DNA of 64,000 bases from Sphingomonas donggukensis. Its GTDB lineage: Bacteria; Pseudomonadota; Alphaproteobacteria; Sphingomonadales; Sphingomonadaceae. Positions 35,469 through 45,800 of this stretch are shown piece by piece; within the stretch, counting starts at the first letter, position 1; each line of letters starts with the position of its first letter. Below the pieces are notes generated by a model that saw only the letters and a list, made by a program, of their open reading frames with translations, was not told where the DNA came from and searched no databases. The translations under genes were made by a program, and so were the position numbers. The stretch covers positions 2,835,501 to 2,899,500 of the forward strand of contig NZ_CP098401.1 of NCBI RefSeq assembly GCF_023674425.1. Direction: 5' to 3'.

Positions 35469-37940
35469 GTGACCCGTTTCTCGCGTTCGCCCGTCACCGC
35501 GGTGCTGGGGCCGACCAACACCGGCAAGACGCATCTCGCGGTCGAGCGGATGTGCGGCCATTCGAGCGGCATGATCGGCTTCCCGCTGCGCCTGCTGGCG
35601 CGCGAAGTCTATGACCGCGTCGTCAAGCTGAAGGGCGAGAAACAGGTCGCGCTCATCACCGGCGAGGAACGCATCGTACCGCCGGACGCGCGCTACTTCC
35701 TCTGCACCGCAGAAAGCATGCCGCTGGATCGGGAGGTCGGCTTCGTCGCGCTCGACGAAGCGCAACTTGGCGCCGACCCGGAGCGCGGGCATGTCTTCAC
35801 CGACCGCCTGCTGCGCGCGCGCGGGCGGGACGAGACGATGATCCTCGGCTCGGCGGCGCTGCGTCCGCTGGTCCGCACGCTCGTCCCCGATGCCGAGATC
35901 GTCGAGCGCCCGCGGTTCTCGACGCTCAGCTACGCCGGCGCGAAGAAGCTGTCGCGCCTGCCCAAACGCTCCGCGATCGTCGCGTTCAGCGCGGAGGAAG
36001 TGTACGCCGTGGCCGAGGCGATCCGCCGCCTGCGCGGCGGCGCAGCGGTGGTGATGGGGGCGCTGTCCCCTCGCACCCGCAACGCCCAGGTCGCGATGTT
36101 CCAGGCGGGCGAGGTCGATTACCTGGTCGCCACCGATGCGATCGGCATGGGGCTGAACATGGACGTGGCGCACGTCGCCTTCGCCAGCCTCACCAAGTTC
36201 GACGGGCGCCGAACGCGCCGGCTGACGGTCGCCGAAATGGCCCAGATCGCGGGCCGCGCCGGGCGCCACCAGCGCGACGGCACGTTCGGCGCGCTGGTCG
36301 AGGAAGGGCCGGGCGCGTTCACCCCCGAGGAAGTCTTCGCGATCGAGGAACACCGTTTCCCGGACCTCGACTTCCTCTACTGGCGCGACGGCGAACCCGA
36401 CCTGTCGAGCGTCGCCGCGCTGATCGAGAGCCTTGAGGCGAAACCGCGCGACATCGTCCTGCGCGCAGCACCCGAGGCGGTCGACCTCGCCGTGCTCAAG
36501 CGGCTGGCATCCGAACCGTGGGTGCTCGACCGCGCCCGCGGCGGCGGAGTCGCGCGGCTTTGGGCGGCGTGTGGCATCCCCGACTTCCGCAAGCTGGGGG
36601 TCGAGCCCCACAGCCGCTTCGTCGCGCGCGTCTTCCAGCATCTGACCGAGGGCGATGGCCACATCCCCTTCGCGTGGTTCGCGGGCGAAATCGCACGGCT
36701 CGACAGCGTGACCGGCGACGTCGAGACGATCGCCGGGCGCATCGCGGGCACGCGCACCTGGGCCTATATCGCCCACCGCGCCGGCTGGATCGGCGACGGT
36801 ATCGAGGCGCGGGCGCGGACTCGCGCGCTCGAGGAGAAATTGAGCGACGCGCTCCACGACCGCCTGACCCAGCGCTTCGTCGACAAACGGACCACCGCGC
36901 TGCTCCGCACGATCGGCGCCGACGAACGCCATTTGCCGGTCGTGATCGACGCGCAGGGCGAAGTGAGCGTCGAGGATCATGCCATCGGTCGCCTCGATGG
37001 TTTCCGCTTCACCGTCGCCCCGGACGCCCGCGCCACCGACAAGCGGCGGCTGCTCGCCGCTGCCGAAAAGCGGCTGGCGGGCGAACTCGCCAAGCGCGGC
37101 AAGGCGCTGGCCGGGGCGGACGATGCGTCCCTCGTTCTCGACGCCGGCACGATCCGCTGGAACGGGGCGGGCATCGCGACGCTCGGGGCCGGGCCGCAAC
37201 TGACCCGCCCGGCCATCCGCCTCGACCGCGCGCTCGACGTGCTCGACAAGGCCGCGCGCGACGCCGTTGCCGCGCGGCTGGCGGCGTGGTTCGACGCGCA
37301 GACCCGCCGCTTCACGCCCGCGCTCGTCCAGCTCGACCAGCTCGCCCGCGACCGCACCGCGCCGCCGCCTCTACGCGCCACCGCCACCGCGCTAGGGGCA
37401 GCGGGTGGTCTCGCCGACCGCGCGCACATCCCCGATGTCGAGGCGATCGATGCGCCCGCGCGCCGCACCCTGCGCCAGCACGGCATCACCGTCGGCACGC
37501 TCGACCTGTTCGACCCGCGCCTGCTGAAGCCCGCGGCTGCGCGGTGGCGGGCGGCGTTGCTCGCTGCGCGCGGCGTCGCGACGACGTTGCCGCCGGAGGG
37601 CGCGACGATCCTCGACGGTGGCGCGCCGACTGCCGGCTTCCGCCGCATCGCCGGCCAGCAGGTCCGCGTCGACCTGGTCGAACGCATCGCCCGCGCCGCG
37701 CACGACGCGCGCCAGGGCCGCAACCCCTTCGCCCCCGACCCCGCGCTCGCCACCTCGATCGGCGTCCGCGCGGAGACGCTGGCGAAGCTGATGGCGCGGC
37801 TCGGCTTCGTACCGGCAAAGGGCGACGTCCCCCGCTGGATCTGGCGCGGCCGCCCGAAGCTGGTGTCGCCCAGGATCGTCGCGCCGGCCCGCGACAATGC
37901 CTTTGCCGCGCTTGCCGGGATCGACTTCGGCCATGGTTGA
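35469..37940 (+). CDS. SUV3-like helicase-related protein
   Basis: About 823 residues. Walker A GPTNTGKTH, a DEAQ box in ALDEAQLGAD and SF2 motif VI in AQIAGRAGRHQRDGTF. The C-terminal ~300 residues are a SUV3 C-terminal-like helical region and end in a basic, positively charged stretch (PRWIWRGRPKL). Homologues act in mitochondrial RNA turnover; alphaproteobacterial copies have an uncertain role in RNA metabolism. The start is uncertain: GTG at 35469 directly precedes the conserved domain, and an in-frame ATG at 35331 is the alternative. Confidence 0.82.
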   Translation: MTRFSRSPVTAVLGPTNTGKTHLAVERMCGHSSGMIGFPLRLLAREVYDRVVKLKGEKQVALITGEERIVPPDARYFLCTAESMPLDREVGFVALDEAQLGADPERGHVFTDRLLRARGRDETMILGSAALRPLVRTLVPDAEIVERPRFSTLSYAGAKKLSRLPKRSAIVAFSAEEVYAVAEAIRRLRGGAAVVMGALSPRTRNAQVAMFQAGEVDYLVATDAIGMGLNMDVAHVAFASLTKFDGRRTRRLTVAEMAQIAGRAGRHQRDGTFGALVEEGPGAFTPEEVFAIEEHRFPDLDFLYWRDGEPDLSSVAALIESLEAKPRDIVLRAAPEAVDLAVLKRLASEPWVLDRARGGGVARLWAACGIPDFRKLGVEPHSRFVARVFQHLTEGDGHIPFAWFAGEIARLDSVTGDVETIAGRIAGTRTWAYIAHRAGWIGDGIEARARTRALEEKLSDALHDRLTQRFVDKRTTALLRTIGADERHLPVVIDAQGEVSVEDHAIGRLDGFRFTVAPDARATDKRRLLAAAEKRLAGELAKRGKALAGADDASLVLDAGTIRWNGAGIATLGAGPQLTRPAIRLDRALDVLDKAARDAVAARLAAWFDAQTRRFTPALVQLDQLARDRTAPPPLRATATALGAAGGLADRAHIPDVEAIDAPARRTLRQHGITVGTLDLFDPRLLKPAAARWRAALLAARGVATTLPPEGATILDGGAPTAGFRRIAGQQVRVDLVERIARAAHDARQGRNPFAPDPALATSIGVRAETLAKLMARLGFVPAKGDVPRWIWRGRPKLVSPRIVAPARDNAFAALAGIDFGHG

Positions 37941-37950
37941 AGGCGCCACG

Positions 37951-38250
37951 ATGCGGCTCGACAAGTTCCTCTGGTACGCCCGCCTCGCCCGGACGCGCAG
38001 CGCGGCGCAAGGGGTGGCGGAGGCGCGGCACCTGCGCCTGAACGGCCGCGTCATCGATCGCGCGGCGGCGGGCGTGCGCGTCGGCGACACGCTCACCTTC
38101 CCGCTTCACGGCCATGTCCGCGTGATCCGTATCGCCGCGCTGCCCACCCGCCGCGGCCCCGCGCCCGAAGCGCGCGCCTGCTACGCCGACCTGTCGCCGC
38201 CGGGCGGCCCCGCCGCTGAGAACGTCTCGCAGGAAAGCGCGGGCGATTGA
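37951..38250 (+). CDS. S4-domain RNA-binding protein (Hsp15-like)
   Basis: 99 residues. The S4 domain is at the N-terminus, MRLDKFLWYARLARTRSAAQ ... HLRLNGRVI, followed by a basic strand and a disordered acidic tail. Hsp15-type proteins bind free 50S subunits carrying nascent chains. The ATG at 37951 is chosen; an in-frame ATG at 37933 overlaps the stop of the helicase gene, so the pair is probably co-transcribed. Confidence 0.88.
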   Translation: MRLDKFLWYARLARTRSAAQGVAEARHLRLNGRVIDRAAAGVRVGDTLTFPLHGHVRVIRIAALPTRRGPAPEARACYADLSPPGGPAAENVSQESAGD

Positions 38251-38298
38251 CGCACCCGCAAACCCTGAATAGCTGAGGGCCATTCAAGGGAGCCTGCC

Positions 38299-38640
38299 AT
38301 GACCTACGTCGTCACCGATGCCTGCATTCGCTGCAAGTACATGGATTGCGTCGAGGTGTGCCCCGTCGACTGCTTTTACGAAGGCGAGAACATGCTCGTC
38401 ATCAACCCCAGCGAATGCATCGACTGCGGCGTGTGCGAGCCCGAATGCCCGGCTGAGGCGATCCTGCCCGACACCGAGAACGGGCTCGAGAAGTGGCTGG
38501 AGCTCAACACGACGTTCAGCGCGCAGTGGCCGAACGTCACCCGCAAGAACGACCAGACCCCCGCCGATGCCGACGAGCACAAGGGCGAGGACGGCAAGTT
38601 CGACAAATATTTCTCGCCCGAGCCCGGTTCGGGCGACTGA
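38299..38640 (+). CDS. fdxA: Seven-iron ferredoxin FdxA
   Basis: 113 residues. The first cluster-binding set is Cys9, Cys12, Cys17, Cys21 and Cys25 ([17 protein letters not shown]); the second is Cys40, Cys43, Cys46, Cys50 in [11 protein letters not shown]. This pattern is typical of the 3Fe-4S/4Fe-4S FdxA of alphaproteobacteria, an electron carrier. The acidic tail ([13 protein letters not shown]) is normal for the family. GGGAG precedes the ATG. Confidence 0.96.
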   Translation: MTYVVTDACIRCKYMDCVEVCPVDCFYEGENMLVINPSECIDCGVCEPECPAEAILPDTENGLEKWLELNTTFSAQWPNVTRKNDQTPADADEHKGEDGKFDKYFSPEPGSGD

Positions 38641-38912
38641 TCGACCGCGCGTCTTCCGGCGCGCGATCCTGTTCCACCGCAAGTCCCCGGCGCGCCCCGA
38701 AATGGCGCGAACGGCGCCTGCGTGCGGCCAGGCTGCAACGCAACACTGGTAATTTTATTACGGCCGTGTTAAAGGGGGCGGGACGGCGGCAAGACTCGCT
38801 TGTCCGAATCCGGAGACGTTCGACCATCTGCCCCGACGCGGCGCGCCTGTCCGATTTGCTATGGCGCATACGCTTTTCCCCGGGGCCGAACCAGATGAAA
38901 GGTTTGCCCAAC

Positions 38913-39446
38913 ATGGCTGCAAAGGCGCTGTCCTTCGTTGTCGGCGATTATGTCGTTTACCCCAAGCACGGCGTCGGTCGTGTCATCGAGCTTCAGAAAC
39001 AGGAAATCGCGGGCACCAGCCTGGAACTGTACGTGCTGCGTTTCGAAAAGGAGCGCATGACGCTCCGGGTGCCGACCAACAAGGCCGAAAGCGTCGGCAT
39101 GCGCAAGCTGTCGTCGGACAAGACGCTGCGCGAGGCGCTCGACACGCTGAAGGGCAAGCCCAAGGTGAAGCGTACCATGTGGTCGCGCCGTGCGCAGGAA
39201 TATGAGGCGAAGATCAATTCGGGCGATCTGGTGTCGATCGCCGAAGTGGTCCGCGACCTGTTCCGCCCCGACGACCAGCCCGAGCAGAGCTATTCCGAAC
39301 GCCAGATCTTCGAAGCGGCGGCCTCGCGCCTGGCCCGCGAGCTGGCGGCAATGGAAGAGGTCGATGAGCCCAAGGCGCTCGAAAAGATCATCGACATCCT
39401 GAAGGTCGCGGCACCTGCCTACGCCAAGGACAAGCTGCCCGCGTAA
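38913..39446 (+). CDS. carD: CarD family transcriptional regulator
   Basis: 177 residues. The N-terminal Tudor-like RNAP-interaction domain (FVVGDYVVYPKHGVGRVIEL) and the C-terminal DNA-binding helical domain (RAQEYEAKINSGDLVSIAEV) are complete. CarD binds the RNA polymerase beta subunit and stabilises open complexes. The start is the Met of MAAKALSF at 38913; an ATG at 38895 is also possible. A short AT-rich palindrome (GTAATTTTATTAC, 38749-38761) lies upstream. Confidence 0.95.
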   Translation: MAAKALSFVVGDYVVYPKHGVGRVIELQKQEIAGTSLELYVLRFEKERMTLRVPTNKAESVGMRKLSSDKTLREALDTLKGKPKVKRTMWSRRAQEYEAKINSGDLVSIAEVVRDLFRPDDQPEQSYSERQIFEAAASRLARELAAMEEVDEPKALEKIIDILKVAAPAYAKDKLPA

Positions 39447-39470
39447 GCGGCGGCACCTGTCGCAATGCAC

Positions 39471-39498
39471 GCGGGGCGGCCGGAAACGGTCGCCCCGC
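39471..39498 (+). terminator. Hairpin after carD
   Basis: Stem GCGGGGCG(G)CCG / CGG(T)CGCCCCGC with a GAAA loop, about 25 bases after the carD stop. No U-run follows. The rest of the 373-base gap 39447-39819 holds no gene I can support, apart from the inverted repeat at its right end. Confidence 0.55.
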
Positions 39499-39783
39499 TG
39501 CGTTTCGGCGCTCGGGAAGCGATGGCGGATACCCGGCGGATCGCGCGAAAACCCTTGCCGGACAGGTCGGTTGCCGGTCGCTCTCCGTGCACGAACTCGG
39601 CGCTGTGCTACACGCACCGCGATATGCTTATGTGGGCGCATGACGTTCCGCACCCTTCGCGCCACGCAGGCCCTTCGCCGCGCTGTCGGCGGTGGGCGAA
39701 GGTTCCGATATGCACCCTTTCCACGGAACTTTCGGCACTTCTGACGGCCCTTTCGCGCGGCAATGCTTGCGCGTGCTCCCGGA

Positions 39784-39805
39784 GTGTATTATAAGAACAA
39801 TACAC
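39784..39805. promoter_or_regulatory. Inverted repeat operator candidate before the DUF2807 gene
   Basis: GTGTATT-ATAAGAAC-AATACAC: perfect 7-bp arms with an 8-base spacer, 14 bases before the ATG. It overlaps the region where the promoter of the first DUF2807 gene would lie. AT-rich against a GC-rich background, it resembles a dimeric regulator site; the regulator is not encoded here. Confidence 0.6.
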
Positions 39806-39819
39806 ATGGTGGGAGATGG

Positions 39820-40548
39820 ATGATGCGGTCTTTGTGGGTTCTGGCAGCATTGCCGCTGGTCGCTTGCGGGACGATCGACGAGGCGAAGGGGGAGAAGGTC
39901 GCCGGCACCGGCGCCGGATCGAGCCGCACCTTCCAGGTCGCCGACTTCACCGGAGTCGAACTGGCCGGATTCGACGATGTCGACGTCACCGTCGGACCGG
40001 CCTTCTCGGTCCGTGCCGATGGTCGCTCGGAGGATCTCGACAAGCTCGACATCCGCAAGGACGGTTCGACCCTGCACGTCGGGCGGCGCAAGGGCGACGG
40101 CTGGGGCTGGGGCAAGGATGGCAAGGGCGTCACCGTCCGCGTCACGATGCCCGCGATCGCGCTCGCCAGCCTTGCGGGATCGGGCAATCTGAAGGTCGAC
40201 AAGGTGTCGGGCGGCGACTTTCGCGGCGAACTCGCCGGGTCGGGCGACCTGAGTGTCGGGCAACTGGCGGCAAATTCCGCGAAGCTCGATATCGCCGGCT
40301 CGGGCGGGATCCGCGCCGCGGGGCAGGTGCGCGCGCTGTCGGTATCGATCGCCGGGTCGGGCGACGTCGATGCCAAGGGGTTGCGTGCGGACAGCGCCGA
40401 CATCTCGATCGCGGGCTCCGGCAACGTCACCGCCGACGTGACCGGTGACGCCTCGATCGACCTGATGGGATCGGGCGACGTGACGCTGGGGCAGGGCGCG
40501 CGGTGCAAGATCAACAAGATGGGGTCGGGCGAGGTCCGCTGCGGCTGA
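39820..40548 (+). CDS. DUF2807 (head GIN domain) lipoprotein
   Basis: 242 residues. Lipobox PLVACG after MMRSLWVLAAL. The mature part is a right-handed beta helix of the DUF2807 family with repeated IAGSGD/LAGSGN turns (IAGSGGIRAAG, IAGSGDVDAKG, IAGSGNVTADV, LMGSGDVTLG). Such proteins are exported beta-solenoids of unknown function. It is the first of two adjacent paralogues. GGGAG lies before the ATG. Confidence 0.85.
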   Translation: MMRSLWVLAALPLVACGTIDEAKGEKVAGTGAGSSRTFQVADFTGVELAGFDDVDVTVGPAFSVRADGRSEDLDKLDIRKDGSTLHVGRRKGDGWGWGKDGKGVTVRVTMPAIALASLAGSGNLKVDKVSGGDFRGELAGSGDLSVGQLAANSAKLDIAGSGGIRAAGQVRALSVSIAGSGDVDAKGLRADSADISIAGSGNVTADVTGDASIDLMGSGDVTLGQGARCKINKMGSGEVRCG

Positions 40549-40579
40549 CGGCTTGCGCGGGCGGGGCGGGGATGCGAGC

Positions 40580-41290
40580 GTGACGGCCATGTCGCGCTTC
40601 CCGCTCCGCTTGCTCGCCGTGCCTCTCGTCCTGACGGCCGCCCCGGCCCGGGCCGACGAGCGCAGCTACATGTTCTCCGACTTCGACCGCATCCGGGTCG
40701 AGGGGCCGTTCGAGGTGATCGTCGGCGATGCGCCCAGCGCGTCGGTAAGCGCGGAGGGCGATGCCCGCGCGCTCGATCGCCTGGCGGTGCGGGTCGATGG
40801 GCGGACGCTGGTCATCTCGCCCGGCGTCAACGGCTGGGGCGGCTATCCGGGGGCGGCAAAGACGCTGCCGGTGGTGCGGGTGCGCGGACCGATGCTGCGC
40901 GCCGCGACCGTGCTGGGCAACGGGCGGATGACGATCGATCGCCTGTCGGGCCAGCGCGTCGATGTCGGCGTATCGGGCGCGGGCAGCCTGACCGTGGCGG
41001 CGATCCGTGCCGACCTGGTCGAGGCGACGGTGATCGGATCGGGCGCGCTGACGGTCGGGGGCCAGGCACTGCGGGCGCGGTTCCGGTCGAACGGTCCCGC
41101 GACGATCGACGCCGGCGCGCTCGACGTAAGCGCGCTGACGGTCGCTGCGCAGGGATCGGGCGACGGGCGCTATGCCGCGCGCGACACCGCCAATATCGCC
41201 GCCGATGGTCAGGGCAGCGTGACCGTCGCCGGCACGCCGTCCTGCACCGTGCGCGGATCGGCGCCGGTGTCGTGCGGGGCGGCGCGGTAG
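40580..41290 (+). CDS. Second DUF2807 beta-solenoid protein
   Basis: About 236 residues with a signal peptide (RFPLRLLAVPLVLTAAPARA) and no lipobox cysteine, so it is probably periplasmic. The solenoid turns are weaker than in its neighbour (VSGAGSLTVAAI, VIGSGALTVGG, AQGSGDGRYA, ADGQGSVTVAG). It follows the paralogue by 31 bases, consistent with tandem duplication. GTG at 40580 has GGGG eight bases upstream; ATG at 40589 is an alternative. Confidence 0.8.
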   Translation: MTAMSRFPLRLLAVPLVLTAAPARADERSYMFSDFDRIRVEGPFEVIVGDAPSASVSAEGDARALDRLAVRVDGRTLVISPGVNGWGGYPGAAKTLPVVRVRGPMLRAATVLGNGRMTIDRLSGQRVDVGVSGAGSLTVAAIRADLVEATVIGSGALTVGGQALRARFRSNGPATIDAGALDVSALTVAAQGSGDGRYAARDTANIAADGQGSVTVAGTPSCTVRGSAPVSCGAAR

Positions 41291-41294
41291 CGAT

Positions 41295-41771
41295 ATGGGC
41301 GGCCTCGTCATCCACGATTTCAGCGACGCGCTGGCCCCGCATTTCGCGCGGATCAACGCCGAATGGATCGGGGCGATGTATCGGATCGAGCCGACCGACC
41401 GCGACGTGCTCGACCATCCCCGCGCGCGCATCGTCGATCGCGGCGGGGCGATTCTGTTCGTGGAGGATGCCGATCTCGGCATCGTCGGCACCTGTGCCCT
41501 GCAACGCACCGCACCGGGCCGGTTCGAGCTGACCAAGATGGGCGTGCTCGAATCGGCGCGCGGGCGGGGCGTCGGCGCGGCCCTGCTCGACGCTGCGATC
41601 GCGCGGGCCAAGGTGCTTGGCGCGGAGACGCTATACCTGCTCAGCAACCGCAGGAGTGCGGCGGCAATCCATCTCTACGAACGCGCCGGCTTCGTCCATG
41701 ATGCTGAAATCATGACGGAATACGGGTCGCGCTACGAACGCTGCGACGTCGCGATGCGCTATCGGGGCTAG
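41295..41771 (+). CDS. GNAT-family N-acetyltransferase
   Basis: 158 residues. The acetyl-CoA loop is ESARGRGVGAALLDAAIARA, with the preceding FELTKMGVL strand and a C-terminal IHLYERAGFVHDAEIM. No substrate can be named. It starts four bases after the DUF2807 gene. Its stop TAG overlaps that of convergent dinB in a CTAG. Confidence 0.88.
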   Translation: MGGLVIHDFSDALAPHFARINAEWIGAMYRIEPTDRDVLDHPRARIVDRGGAILFVEDADLGIVGTCALQRTAPGRFELTKMGVLESARGRGVGAALLDAAIARAKVLGAETLYLLSNRRSAAAIHLYERAGFVHDAEIMTEYGSRYERCDVAMRYRG

Positions 41772-42850
41772 GACTGACGAGCCTCGAACAGGGGCAGGGT
41801 GGCGCCCTCTGCCGCGGGGAAGTTGGACACGGTCACCCCGACCAGCCGGATGCCCTTGGGCGTCGGCAGCACCGACCGGATCAGCGCCCGCGCAGTCTCG
41901 CTCAGCGCCGCATGGCTGTCGATCGCGCCCGCCACCGTCTGGCTGCGGGTGATCTGCTGGAAGTCGCCGTACTTGACCTTGACCGTCACGGTTCGCCCGA
42001 ACGCCTGCGCCTTTGCGCACCACGCCCAGACGTCGTCGGCCATGCGCTGCACCCCCGCCTCGATCTCCTCATCCTCGGTCAGGTCGTGGTGGAACGTCGT
42101 TTCCGACCCCGACGACTTGCGCACCCGATCGGGATTGACCGGTCGATCGTCCTCGCCGCGGGCGATGTGGAAATACCAGTCGGCGGCGCTGCCGAAATTG
42201 GCGCGCAGGAAGTCGATCGACTGCGCGCGCAGGTCCGCACCGGTGACGATGCCCAGCCGCTCCATCTTGCGCGCGGTGACCGGCCCGACCCCGTGGAACC
42301 GCGCCACCGGCAGCGTCTCGACCCAGGCCGCGCCCATGTCGGGCGTCACCGCGAACTGCCCGTCGGGCTTGCGGTGGTCGGAGGCGAGCTTTGCCAGGAA
42401 CTTGTTGTAGCTGATCCCCGCCGACGCGGTGAGCCCGGTTTCCTCGCGGATGCGCGCCCGGATCGCCTTCGCGGTCGCCCAGGCGGTGGGCAGTCCGGCC
42501 AGGTTCGCGGTGACGTCCAGATACGCCTCGTCCAGCGACAGCGGCTGTATCAGCGGCGTGAACTCGGCGAAGATCGCATGGATCTGCCGCGACACCGCCT
42601 TGTACACCTCGAACCGCGGCTTCACGAACACCAGGTCGGGACAGCGCCGCAGCGCCGTGACCGAGGGGAGGGCGGAGCGCACGCCGAACGCCCGCGCTTC
42701 ATACGATGCCGCCGCCACTACCCCCCTCGCAGCGCGCCCGCCGACCGCCACCGGCAGCCCGCGCAACGACGGATCGTCGCGCTGCTCCACCGACGCGAAG
42801 AAGGCGTCCATGTCGATGTGGATGATCTTGCGCGGGGCGGGCGAAGTCAT
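41768..42850 (-). CDS. dinB: DNA polymerase IV (Y family)
   Basis: 360 residues. Catalytic acidic residues are in HIDMDAFFASVEQRD and SLDEAYLDVT; the little-finger domain follows (GSETTFHHDLTEDEEIEAG) and the C-terminal end carries a clamp-binding-like VGVTVSNFP. Pol IV bypasses lesions and mutates during SOS. It is 30 bases downstream of dnaE2 on the same strand, so it is likely expressed from the imuA promoter. Confidence 0.95.
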   Translation of the reverse strand: MTSPAPRKIIHIDMDAFFASVEQRDDPSLRGLPVAVGGRAARGVVAAASYEARAFGVRSALPSVTALRRCPDLVFVKPRFEVYKAVSRQIHAIFAEFTPLIQPLSLDEAYLDVTANLAGLPTAWATAKAIRARIREETGLTASAGISYNKFLAKLASDHRKPDGQFAVTPDMGAAWVETLPVARFHGVGPVTARKMERLGIVTGADLRAQSIDFLRANFGSAADWYFHIARGEDDRPVNPDRVRKSSGSETTFHHDLTEDEEIEAGVQRMADDVWAWCAKAQAFGRTVTVKVKYGDFQQITRSQTVAGAIDSHAALSETARALIRSVLPTPKGIRLVGVTVSNFPAAEGATLPLFEARQS

Positions 42851-42880
42851 GGGCGACGGGTCATAACGCAGGCGCGGGCG

Positions 42881-45800
42881 TCAATGGAAATCGCGCGATC
42901 GGATGCGGATCGCGTCTTCCGGATCCACGCCCTCGCGGAATGGCGCATGATAGTCCGACCGTACCTTCGGTCGCCACTCCGCATCGCCGCGGTCGGGCGC
43001 ACCGCTGTGGGTCGCACCGTCGCCGCGCGTCGTCAGCCGCGGCAGGTCGACGTCGCCGATTTCGCGCAGCATCCAGCTGTAATCGACGATGCGGTCGGCG
43101 ATGATGTGGATCACCTGGCCTTCCTTCTGCACGCTCCCCTGGATGCCGATCATCGACGCCGACATGACGGTGCGGCGCTGCGCCTCGAACCGGTCGGGCC
43201 AAAGGATACCCTGCGCGACGCCGGTTTCGTCCTCGATGGTGATGAATAGCACGCCCTTGGCCGATCCCGGCTTCTGGCGGACCAGGATGACGCCGGCGAC
43301 CTCGACCTTGCGCCCTTCCTGCACGCGCGGCAGCGCCGCCGCCGGCAATATCCCGCCCGCCGCCAGCCGCTCGCGCAGGAACGCCAGCGGATGCGCGCGC
43401 AGTGACAATTGCGTCGATCGGTAATCCTCGACTACCTCGCGCCCCTCGGTCATCGGGGTCAGCGCGACCGCGGGCTCGCGCACTTCCATCATTTCCAGCA
43501 GCGGCAGCGGCTTTTCGCCCAAGGCCTTCACCGCCCACAACGCCTGGCGCCGGTCATGCCCGAAACAGCGGAACGCATCGGCACGCGCCAGCCGCTCAAG
43601 CGCGGCGGGCTTCACGCGCGAGCGCCGCCAGACGTCGGGGATCGACGCGAACGGCCCGGAGCGACGCGCGGCGAGGATGGCGTCGGCATCGTTCTGCGCG
43701 AGGCCGGCGACGATCTTCATGCCGAGACGCAGCGGCAAAAGCCCTCTCCCCTCGGGGAGAGGGTTTTCAGACAGAACGATCGTGTCCCACTCGCTGCCGT
43801 TTACGCACACCGCCTCGATCACCACGCCGTGTTCGCGCGCATCGCGGACGATCTGGGCGGGGGCGTAGAAGCCCATCGGCTGGGCGTTGAGCAGGGCCGC
43901 GCAGAAGATGTCGGGATGGTGGCACTTCATCCAGCACGAGGCATAGGCGATCTTCGCGAAGGACGCGGCGTGGCTTTCGGGGAAGCCGTAGCTGCCGAAT
44001 CCCTCGATTTGCTTGACCAGCCGCTCGGCGAACGCGGGGGTGATGCCGTTGCCGAGCATGCCTGTGATCAGTTTTTCGCGGAATTCGCCCACCCCGCCGG
44101 TCATCTTGAACGTCGCCATTGCCCGCCGCAGGCGATCGGCCTCGCCCCCCGTAAAGCCCGCACCGATGATCGCGACCTGCATCGCCTGTTCCTGGAACAG
44201 TGGTACGCCGAGCGTCTTCTTGAGCACATTTTCAAGGGCAGGGCTGGGGTACTCGACCGCTCCCGGATTCTCGCGCCGCTTCAGATACGGATGCACCATG
44301 TCGCCCTGGATCGGTCCCGGCCGCACAATCGCGACCTGGATCACCAGATCGTAGAATTCCTTCGGCTTCATCCGTGGCAGCATCGACATCTGCGCGCGGC
44401 TCTCGATCTGAAAGACGCCCAGCGTGTCCGCCTTCTGGATCATCGCGAAGGTCTTTGGATCGTCAGACTGCAACTCGTCACTGGCGAGTGTCATCTCCTG
44501 ACCTTTGTGCTCAGCCATCAGGCCGAACGCACGGCGCATGCAGCCCAGCATCCCGAGGCCGAGGATGTCCACCTTCATGAAACCCAGTTCTTCGATATCG
44601 ATCTTTTCCCATTCGACTACCCAGCGTTCGGGCATCGCGGCCGGTTCGACCGGTACCAGCGTATCGAGCCGGTCGCGCGTCAGTACAAAACCGCCGGGAT
44701 GCTGTGACAGATGACGCGGCGTACCAATCAGGTCGCGCGCAAGCTCCAGCGTAAGTGCCAAGCGTGGATCGTCGCGATCAAAATTCAATTGATCGACATG
44801 GGCGTCCTTCACCCCTTCAACTGACCAGCCCCACACTTGACTGGCCAATGCTGCCGTCATGTCTTCAGACAGCCCCAGCACCTTGCCGACCTCGCGCACG
44901 CTACCGCGAGCACGAAAGCGGCTGACCACTGCGGTCAACGCAGCATGGCTGTGACCATAGGTTTCATAAATCCACTGGATGACTTCTTCGCGGCGTTCGT
45001 GTTCGAAATCGACATCGATGTCGGGTGGTTCATGGCGCTCGGTGGAGATGAAGCGATCGAACAGCAGTCCACGTTCGATCGGGTCGATCGATGTGATGCC
45101 CAAGGCATAGCAAATAATCGAATTGGCTGCCGATCCCCGACCCTGACAAAGTATCTTTGCACTTCGGGCAAAGCTGACGATGGAGTTCACCGTCAGGAAA
45201 TAGGCAGCATAGCCCATCTGACCGACGAGGCGCAGTTCATGCTCGAGCAGATCCTGGTAGGGCTTTGGCGGCGTGCCTTCGAACATGCGATCGAGCGCAG
45301 ATTGAGCGAGATGAGCCAGCGCGTCCTGGGGTGATCGACCGGTCATGACGATCTCGTCGGGATATTGGTACCGTAGCTGGCGCAGCGAAAAATTGCATCG
45401 TTCCACGATTCGTTCGACTGCGGCGAGGGCACCGGGATGGTCGGCAAAGCGCCGCGCCATTTCCTCCGGGGGCTTCATGTGACGATCCAAGCTGCGCTCG
45501 CTGCGCAGGCCAAGGTCGTCGATCGTGCATTTCTCCCTGATTGCCGTCACGACGTCCTGCAACATCCGACGATCGGGATGATGATAGAGGACGTCCCCCG
45601 TTGCGAGTGGGGTAAGGCCATAAGCGCGTGCGCGTTGCGCAATCTGGTGAAGCCGCATCGCATCGCCGGGACGCCGGTGATATGTCAGGCATACATGCCC
45701 GCGGTCGGAACCGAATATGTCGGCCATCCATGCAAAGGCGCGGATATCCAGACCATTATTGGTCACCAAGGCCGCGACCAGCCCATCTGCGTGCGCGGCC

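Noticed and set aside
39465..39794. A 109-codon frame after carD as a gene
   Set aside because: No ribosome-binding site, Arg/Ser-rich random composition, and it runs over the terminator-like hairpin and the inverted repeat.
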